Origin: Imbricaverruca yamaguchii
Taxonomy: Eukaryota; Arthropoda; Thecostraca; Neoverrucidae
Assembly (NCBI GenBank): GCA_034440575.1
Contig: JAOTOL010001364.1
Location: 329,501-393,500 of the forward strand
Length of the DNA: 64,000 nt
Reading direction: 5' to 3'
Shown: positions 55,945 to 64,000 of the stretch, piece by piece
Numbering within the stretch: the first letter of the stretch is position 1
Layout of the letters: every line of letters begins with the position of its first letter
Program-made: the position numbers and the translations under genes
Notes under the pieces: generated by a model
What the model was told of the DNA's origin: nothing
Databases searched by the model: none
Seen by the model: only the letters and a program-made list of their open reading frames with translations

Positions 55945-58900
55945 GAGGAAGAGAGACGGGTGGGTCTGCCCCTTCTCGGCGGCACAAGAGACGGGTGGGT
56001 CTGCCTGTCTCGCCAATAGAGACGAGTGGGTCTGGGCACAAAGATGGGTCTGCTCCGTCTCGGCGGCACAAGAGACGGGTGGGTCTGCCCGTCTCGGCGG
56101 CACAAGAGACGGGTGGGTCTGCTCCGTCTCGGCGGCACAAGAGGGGCTGTCTCGGCGGCACAAGAGACGGGTGGGTCTGCTCCGTCTCGGCGGCACAAGA
56201 GACGGGTGGGTCTGCTCCGTCTCGGCGGCACAAGAGACGGGTGGGTCTGCTCCGTCTCGGCGGCACAAGAGACGGGTGGGTCTGCTCCGTCTCGGCGGCA
56301 CAAGAGACGGGTGGGTCTGCTCCGTCTCGGCGGCACAAGAGACGGGTGGGTCTGCTCCGTCTCGGCGGCACAAGAGACGGGTGGGTCTGCTCCGTCTCGG
56401 CGGCACAAGAGACGGGTGGGTCTGCTCCGTCTCGGCGGCACAAGAGACGGTGGGTCTGCTCCGTCTCGGCGGCACAAGAGACGGGTGGGTCTGCTGTCTC
56501 GGCGGCACAAAGGCGTCTCGGCGGCACAAGAGACGGGTGGGTCTGCTCCGTCTCGGCGGCACAAGAGACGGGTGGGTCTGCTCCGTCTCGGCGGCACAAG
56601 AGACGGGTGGGTCTGCTCCGTCTCGGCGGCACAAGAGACGGGTGGGTCTGCTCCGTCTCGGCGGCACAAGAGACGGGTGGGTCTGCTCCGTCTCGGCGGC
56701 ACAAGAGACGGGTGGGTCTGCTCCGTCTCGGCGGCACAAGAGACGGGTGGGTCTGCTCCGTCTCGGCGGCACAAGAGACGGGTGGGTCTGCTCCGTCTCG
56801 GCGGCACAAGAGACGGGTGGGTCTGTCTAAAGGGGGCTCCGTCTCGGCGGCACAAGAGACGGGTGGGTCTGCTCCGTCTCGGCGGCACAAGAGACGGGTG
56901 GGTCTGCTCCGTCTCGGCGGCACAAGAGACGGGTGGGTCTGCTCCGTCTCGGCGGCACAAGAGACAGGTGGGTCTGCTCCGTCTCGGCGGCACAAGAGAC
57001 GGGTGGGTCTGCTCCGTCTCGGCGGCACAAGAGACGGGTGGGTCTGCTCCGTCTCGGCGGCACAAGAGACGGGTGGGTCTGCTCCGTCTCGGCGGCACAA
57101 GAGACGGGTGGGTCTGCTCCGTCTCGGCGGCACAAGAGACGGGTGGGTCTGCTCCGTCTCGGCGGCACAAGAGACGGGTGGGTCTGCTCCGTCTCGGCGG
57201 CACAAGAGACAGGTGGGTCTGCTCCGTCTCGGCGGCACAAGAGACGGGTGGGTCTGCTCCGTCTCGGCGGCACAAGAGACAGGTGGGTCTGCTCCGTCTC
57301 GGCGGCACAAGAGACAGGTGGGTCTGCTCCGTCTCGGCGGCACAAACAAGAGACGGGTGGGTCTGCTCCGTCTCGGCGGCACAAGAGACGGGTGGGTCTG
57401 CTCCGTCTCGGCGGCACAAGAGACGGGTGGGTCTGCTCCGTCTCGGCGGCACAAGAGACAGGTGGGTCTGCTCCGTCTCGGCGGCACAAGAGACAGGTGG
57501 GTCTGCTCCGTCTCGGCGGCACAAGAGACGGGTGGGTCTGCTCCGTCTCGGCGGCACAAGAGACGGGTGGGTCTGCTCCGTCTCGGCGGCACAAGAGACG
57601 GGTGGGTCTGCTCCGTCTCGGCGGCACAAGAGACGGGTGGGTCTGCTCCGTCTCGGCGGCACAAGAGACAGGTGGGTCTGCTCCGTCTCGGCGGCACAAG
57701 AGACGGGTGGGTCTGCTCCGTCTCGGCGGCACAAGAGACAGGTGGGTCTGCTCCGTCTCGGCGGCACAAGTGTTGAGAGGAAGAGAGACGGGTGGGTCTG
57801 CTCCGTCTCGGCGGCACAAGAGACGGGTGGGTCTGCTCCGTCTCGGCGGCACAAGAGACGGGTGGGTCTGCTCCGTCTCGGCGGCACAAGAGACGGGTGG
57901 GTCTGCTCCGTCTCGGCGGCACAAGGGGGGAAAAGAGACGGGTGGGTCTGCTCCGTCTCGGCGGCACAAGAGACGGGTGGGTCTGCTCCGTCTCGGCGGC
58001 ACAAGAGACGGGTGGGTCTGCTCCGTCTCGGCGGCACAAGAGACGGGTGGGTCTGCTCCGTCTCGGCGGCACAATTGAGACGGGTGGGTCTGCTCCGTCT
58101 CGGCGGCACAAGAGACGGGTGGGTCTGCTCCGTCTCGGCGGCACAAGAGACGGGTGGGTCTGCTCCGTCTCGGCGGCACAAGAGACGGGTGGGTCTGCTC
58201 CGTCTCGGCGGCACAAGAGACGGGTGGGTCTGCTCCGTCTCGGCGGCACAAGAGACGGGTGGGTCTGCTCCGTCTCGGCGGCACAAGAGACGGGTGGGTC
58301 TGCTCCGTCTCGGCGGCACAAGAGACGGGTGGGTCTGCTCCGTCTCGGCGGCACAAGAGACGGGTGGGTCTGCTCCGTCTCGGCGGCACAAGAGACGGGT
58401 GGGTCTGCTCCGTCTCGGCGGCACAAGAGACGGGTGGGTCTGCTCCGTCTCGGCGGCACAAGAGACGGGTGGGTCTGCTCCGTCTCGGCGGCACAAGAGA
58501 CGGGTGGGTCTCTCCGTCTCGGCGGCACAAGAGACGGGTGGGTCTGCTCCTCTCGGCGGCACAAGAGACGGGTGGGTCTGCTCCGTCTCGGCGGCACAAG
58601 AGACGGGTGGGTCTGCTCCGTCTCGGCGGCACAAGAGACGGGTGGGTCTGCTCCGTCTCGGCGGCACAAGAGACGGGTGGGTCTGCTCCGTCTCGGCGGC
58701 ACAAGAGACAGGTGGGTCTGCTCCGTCTCGGCGGCACAAGAGACGGGTGGGTCTGCTCCGTCTCGGCGGCACAAGAGACGGGTGGGTCTGCTCCGTCTCG
58801 GCGGCACAAGAGACGGGTGGGTCTGCTCCGTCTCGGCGGCACAAGAGACGGGTGGGTCTGCTCCGTCTCGGCGGCACAAGAGACGGGTGGGTCTGCTCCG

Positions 58901-59695
58901 TCTCGGCGGCACAAGAGACGGGTGGGTCTGCTCCGTCTCGGCGGCACAAGAGACGGGTGGGTCTGCTCCGTCTCGGCGGCACAAGAGACGGGTGGGTCTG
59001 CTCCGTCTCGGCGGCACAAGAGACGGGTGGGTCTGCTCCGTCTCGGCGGCACAAGAGACAGGTGGGTCTGCTCCGTCTCGGCGGCACAAGAGACGGGTGG
59101 GTCTGCTCCGTCTCGGCGGCACAAGAGACGGGTGGGTCTGCTCCGTCTCGGCGGCACAAGAGACGGGTGGGTCTGCTCCGTCTCGGCGGCACAAGAGACG
59201 GGTGGGTCTGCTCCGTCTCGGCGGCACAAGAGACGGGTGGGTCTGCTCCGTCTCGGCGGCACAAGAGACGGGTGGGTCTCTCCGTCTCAGCGGCACAAGA
59301 GACGGGTGGGTCTGCTCCGTCTCGGCGGCACAAGAGACGGTAGGTGCTCCGTCTCGGCGGCACAAGAGACAGGTGGGTCTGCTCCGTCTCGGCGACACAA
59401 GAGACGGGTGGGTCTGCTCCGTCTCGGCGGCACAAGAGACGGGTGGGTCTGCTCCGTCTCGGCGGCACAAGAGACGGGTGGGTCTGCTCCGTCTCGGCGG
59501 CACAAGAGACAGGTGGGTCTGCTCCGTCTCGGCGGCACAAGAGACAGGTGGGTCTGCTCCGTCTCGGCGGCACAAGAGACGGGTGGGTCTGCTCCGTCTC
59601 GGCGGCACAAGAGACGGGTGGGTCTGCTCCGTCTCGGCGGCACAAGAGACGCGTAGGTCTGCTCCGTCTCGGCGGCACAAGTGCGCGCAGACACC
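55945..59695. repeat. 35-bp minisatellite, about 105 copies (3.75 kb)
   Basis: Each unit reads GAGACGGGTGGGTCTGCTCC, then GTCTCGGCGGCACAA. Copies are nearly identical. Variants are GAGACAGG in about 15 units, a few deleted units (for example near 56505, 56825, 57775, 57925, 59340) and rare single changes. The unit has no stop in any of six frames. Because 35 is not a multiple of 3, a 35-residue repeat appears in all frames, producing spurious 380-1288 residue frames. GAGACGG and CCGTCTC form an inverted pair within each unit. Confidence 0.98.
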
Positions 59696-59699
59696 TGAC

Positions 59700-62640
59700 A
59701 CTGACAGTTAATGACGCGTGAAATACCGCATCCGTCGATAAAATCAGCATAATGGGAGAGAGGTGGGAGCACCATTGTTATATCTGCGCCCAGAGGGCAT
59801 GTTATATCTGCGCCCCATGGGCATGCTATTGACGGATCTATCTGAAATCGATTACTCATGCGATCTGACTTATTACGTAGATGACGAGTTCTTTACGGCG
59901 CTCTTTTAAAGAAGGATGGATAGCTAAAAGAACATACATATATATAAATATCGTGCAGTATATTTTTGTGTTGTTGTTGATTTTGTAAAATTGTTGGCAG
60001 GCCACACAATACCTGTTTTATGCGTGTGTGATTGTGAAGAAGTAGCCATGCAAAGGCCCATTTGATGTAGTAAAATACCTTGCTTAATGATTGCTTCAGT
60101 TCACAAATGTACATGCATAATTTAACATGACTATATGAATTGTGGGTCTATGATTATATTGTTTTTAAACTGCAATGCATAGTGTGATAGCATTAAGTGA
60201 TCCAATATCAGTAGGTTTAGGTGATCTAACATAAGCGGATTCTTCAATATACGGTGCCCCACACAAAGCACTTTTTCTGTATACTTCCCATATTTTGCTG
60301 AAGTGATTGGGTGTAGCCTATATCTGCATTGTCACAAAAGATGCTTTTTCTGTGGTTGTTTATAATGTCATTTGATTGATGTTTATGTTCTTTTTGGTAA
60401 ATTTGTGGTTTAGGACGATTTATGAATTCGTGGAATTTATCAGTCCAATGCAATGTTTATGAGTATGACTGAGATGAAGGGGCCACTCATTTTCTGTGGA
60501 AATGTTTGATTTTCAGGTTGTGAGCAAAATAACACCAAAAAGGTGGCTTTGGGTTGGTTAACATAGCACAGCAAGACATGGTTAAAACATGAAAAAATGC
60601 AAGATAACGTAACCTAACCTAGACTAACCTCACTTAGGAGGACACAAATATTCCATAAAATATAATTAAAGAACTTTCAGGCAACTTTTTTCTGAAGACT
60701 TCAAAAATAAAAATAAAACATAGCCAACCCTAACCCAACTTAACATCAGCTGCTTTCGAAGAAAAAAGTTTCCAAATTAAAAAAAAATCCCAACTGAAAA
60801 AACCTAAGAACCTAATCAAACCTAACCAATTTGTTTGTTTTATGGAGGCAAATATGTGTAAAAACTTGTCTTCTTACTAGCTTAAAGCGCAATGATACCT
60901 TCTTTTCTTCACGACATGACTGTTTATTGAGATATATGAACAGCTTGAAGAGTTTAGGTCAAAAAGTTCTCATTTCCCAAAGATATGAAGTTCAAATTAT
61001 TTCAAATAACGTCAGGACACTGGAAACACATATTGTTTAACCAAAAGTGGCCTAGGAGCTGCTTCGCGTCTATATATTTCCACAAATTGCATCCATTGCG
61101 CAGCCTCTAAAAGTTGGTTTTGAGTCTTTTCGTACGGTAAAGTAAAATATAATTCTCACAAGTTTTCTAATTCCTTGGATTTGGTAATTTTCGTAGGTGC
61201 CAAGCCCTAAACATGAGCTCAAAGCAACAACTTGAAAAAATTAAATTAGGTTTTGCATGATTTGATACCAAAGAATAAGTTTGCTCCAAAGCAGCCTGTT
61301 TCTTTTGTTGGCAAATGGCTGATATATCCGTCCTGGAAACACTAGTGAATGAATGAAATTTACAGAGATGACTAAGCATCACATCGAAGCCCAGTAAGAA
61401 CCCGCTGGCCGCCAGCAGACTTCATCGTTTGGCTTTCGGTTCTAGCATTTGCCACTTCTATTACCTACCTAAATGGGTGGGCAGGTGCCTTGCTCCTGCC
61501 CCACAATTCCGCACATTCCAATATTTTCACGAATCAGTGTGAACTTTTGTGTGCAAAACATAGACCGATGTACTTCAAGGGCTTCTCTAACGCAACGACC
61601 TCCATTGAGATTAGAATGGACATTAGTATTAGTACCCAGGACTGAAAACAAGTCCAAAAAAGCCGCATTCCCTGCGCTTGTTATGAAATAAAAGCGCAAT
61701 CTATGACGATGTTTCCAAGAGGCATGCCCTTGCGGTCCGGTGATAGAGGTGTTCTAAAGCTAAGATATCAATGTTAACATCAATTTTCCCTAACATGTTC
61801 ACTATAAGTACGAGTCACCAATGCATATTTGTTTCCAGTTTTTCAAGTTTGCTATTTTCCAGCGGATGAAAGCATCATTTGTACGAAAATAACTTACAGA
61901 ATATTCCCCAGCTCTACCTAGTTGAGGCACTGACTTAGTGCCTGGCATGGGCCGACCGCCCCTGGTGTTGCATGGCAGTAGAGTGCACATGAGGTCAGAC
62001 GGAGCCAGGTCGGTGGTGGCACTGCCTGTCCCGTTTTGGGACCTTTATGACACCCCATCCCCACCCCTCATCGGTACTGCAACGGCCGACAGCACTGCGG
62101 TCACGAGCAGATAATGCAATATCTCGTGGACGACCTTTCTACCTTGAGGGGCACCATTGGCTCAACAACAAAAAACCTCGTTGATCGGTGATGGGATGGA
62201 TTGAACCCGAGCGTCGTCAAAAGACGCCTTTTTCAATCGAATGAGCACCACATCTCCATCCGGTGTGGGGGACATGCCTTCAGAGTCCCCTGGGGCCACA
62301 ACTTGCATTACGTCACAGCCACGGTATTTCGCCAGCACGTTTACAGCTGAGGCACCAGCTTTAGCCAACTACGCACTATTTGGACGTTGGCAGTGCCAAC
62401 TGTTAGATGCGCCGCAGTCGCGTGGTGATTATCCACCGGCAGCGAACACCCAGCTCTGACGGAACAAACAGGAAGCAGGGAAATGAGAGGGAAGTGCAGA
62501 CAGATGGCCGGTAAGGACATCATCTGTCCGCGCCGTCTCTCCATGTGTGAAGAGACAGCAGCACAACAGCAGCGCTCCTGTCCGCACGGCAGGAGTGCTG
62601 CTGTCCGCACGGCAGGAGTGCTGCTGTCCGTGACAGGAGA
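59700..62640. other. Mostly unique AT-rich interval; one weak minus-strand exon-like frame
   Basis: No gene supported over most of this 2.9 kb. On the minus strand 62365-62162 encodes AKAGASAVNVLAKYRGCDVM, then GDVVLIRLKKASFDDARVQ directly after a possible acceptor (GTGCGTAG). It looks coding-like, but the pyrimidine tract and donor are poor. Two tandem CAGGAGTGCTGCTGTCCG copies lie at 62594-62632. Confidence 0.35.
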
Positions 62641-62649
62641 TGGGTGCCA

Positions 62650-63350
62650 TCGTACCGCAGAGACATGTTGCCACAGGACCAGAGTGCCGCAGAGACATGG
62701 TGCCACAGGACCGTGGTGCCACAGAGACATGGTGCCACAGAGACATGGTGCCACAGGACCAGAGTGCCGCAGAGACATGGTGCCACAGAGACATGGTGCC
62801 GCAGAGACATGGTGCCACAGGACCAGAGTGCCGCAGAGACATGGTGCTACAGGACCAGAGTGCCGCAGAGACATGGTGCCGCAGAGACATGGTGCCACAG
62901 GACCAGAGTGCCGCAGAGACATGGTGCTACAGGACCAGAGTGCCGCAGAGACATGGTGCCACAGGACCAGAGTGCCGCAGAGACATGGTGCCACAGGACC
63001 GTGGTGCCGCAGAGACATGGTGCCACAGAGACATGGTGCCACAGGACCAGAGTGCCGCAGAGACATGGTGCCACAGAGACATGGTGCCGCAGAGACATGG
63101 TGCCACAGGACCAGAGTGCCGCAGAGACATGGTGCCACAGGACCAGAGTGCCGCAGAGACATGGTGCCACTGGACCAGAGTGCCGCAAGGACATGGTGCC
63201 ACGGGACCATCATATCGCAGAAACATGGTGCCACGGGACCATCATATCGCAGAAACATGGTGCCACGGGACCATCATATCGCAGACATGGTGCCACAGGA
63301 CCATTATATTGCAGACATGGTGCCACGGGACCATTGTGTCAGAGGGGAAT
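62650..63350. repeat. 16/32-bp minisatellite
   Basis: Built from GCCGCAGAGACATGGT and GCCACAGGACCAGAGT half-units of 16 bp in alternating or doubled order. At 63185-63350 a variant with GGGACCATCATATCGC takes over. Confidence 0.95.
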
Positions 63351-63381
63351 GGTGTCAGAAGGTCATCGCGTTGCAGATGCA

Positions 63382-63452
63382 TGGTCCCACATGGTCCCAC
63401 ATGGTCCCACATGGTCCCACATGGTCCCACATGGTCCCACATGGTCCCACAT
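63382..63452. repeat. 10-bp repeat ATGGTCCCAC, 7 copies
   Basis: Perfect tandem copies directly following the 16/32-bp array after a short unique stretch. Confidence 0.96.
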
Positions 63453-63684
63453 ACATCCAGTGCCTCCCACTCCCGTATCCTTCGCTGACTTCAGAGAAAC
63501 TTGCCGTGCATCCATCGCAGTCAGCAATTAGAGCGACAAGGTAGCAGAGATGGTAGGGAGGCGCCAACAAACATGAACAGCATGATGCTGATCATGATGA
63601 CAAGGAGACGAGAGGAATATGGGAACAAGAGACCAACAACACCCGATGGCTGTGCCGGCTTCAGTTTCTAGGTGCCGGCTTCAG

Positions 63685-63765
63685 TTTCCCTCTCTCCCTC
63701 TCTCTCTCTCGCTCTCTCTCCCTCTCTCCCTCTCTCTCTCTCTCTCTCACACACAGTCTCTCTCT
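63685..63765. repeat. (CT)n microsatellite
   Basis: CTCTCTCC/CTCT tract with minor interruptions. Nothing else is recognised from here to 64000 except GC-rich sequence with GCCGGC words at the end. Confidence 0.95.
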
Positions 63766-64000
63766 TCCGTCTCTACATCTCAGATTTCACAGCAGTCACT
63801 ACTACACCAATTATTAGCGACATAAAGACGGCCAAATAGTCAGCTACTGCAGCAGGTATCAGACTAAAAACCGCTCGGACAAAAACCACCGGCCAACGGC
63901 GTGCCCCCCCCTCCCCGCGCGGTGCGCCGCCAGGATTCTGTGGCAGGCAGCCGGCGGTAATTTGGCCGGCGGCCACGAGGCCGGCTTTTTGCCGACCGCC

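Noticed and set aside
54420..57776. 1118-residue plus-strand frame
   Set aside because: It runs through the ~98-bp array, the CCCCGT repeat and the 35-bp array without any unique coding segment.
55884..59750. Frames of 380 to 1288 residues on both strands
   Set aside because: They are translations of a stop-free 35-bp tandem repeat. The same repeat is open in all six frames and the peptides have no domain.

Overview
The window looks like nuclear DNA of a metazoan with a large, repeat-rich genome, most likely an invertebrate and plausibly a crustacean or other arthropod. The reasons are GT-AG introns, CR1/jockey-group LINEs, tRNA-derived SINEs, DNA transposons with 8-bp target duplications, a Penelope-like fragment, very many microsatellites, and no prokaryotic gene organisation. 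The organism assignment is inference. By eye roughly a fifth of the window is tandem repeat. Almost all long reading frames (for example the 1.1-1.3 kb-residue frames at 55.9-59.7 kb) are stop-free tandem repeats, not genes.

The host-gene signal is a set of minus-strand candidate exons with good splice sites and mutually compatible phases: 51947-51603 (phase 0/0), 44565-43477 (0/0, poly-Q), 39342-39178 (0/0), possibly 13257-13165 (0/0), 6143-6074 (0/1) and 4681-4448 (1/1). I infer one gene of more than 47 kb, open at both ends, encoding a low-complexity, proline/serine/glutamine-rich protein. A weak resemblance of the last exon to synaptopodin-2-like actin-associated proteins is noted but not proven. 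Nearly everything else lies in its introns.

Layout: 1-3.0 kb, two CR1-like LINE pieces head to head. 3.7-7.3 kb, microsatellites, two exons, a 14-bp minisatellite and a SINE head. 7.86-10.7 kb, a minus-strand LINE with SGNH-like, endonuclease and RT parts. 11.1-12.5 kb, a 31-bp array and a ~30-bp satellite holding two inverted tRNA-SINEs. 12.8-19.2 kb, minisatellites (21-bp, GTGTTCTG-type, pentamer), a decayed LINE, and CA and TA tracts. 19.2-22.5 kb, an inverted dispersed repeat pair and a GIY-YIG (Penelope-like) relic. 22,975-27,278 and 27,938-31,673, two complete DNA transposons of one protein family, each with TAGGGTG-type long inverted repeats and a perfect 8-bp duplication. 32.8-38.8 kb, eight different minisatellites. 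39.6-41.55 kb, two ~0.83-kb TTAA-flanked non-coding elements in inverted orientation. 43.5-44.6 kb, the poly-Q exon. 47.0 and 52.7 kb, SINEs. 51.6-51.9 kb, an exon whose 5' splice site runs into a donor-like minisatellite. 54.5-59.7 kb, ~98-bp and 35-bp arrays. 62.6-63.5 kb, 16/32-bp and 10-bp arrays.

The most interesting system is the transposon pair: about 740-codon FDGR/DGT proteins, an intron in one copy that is absent from the other, and independent disabling mutations. Next are the phase-consistent gene model and the minisatellites that start directly at its 5' splice sites.
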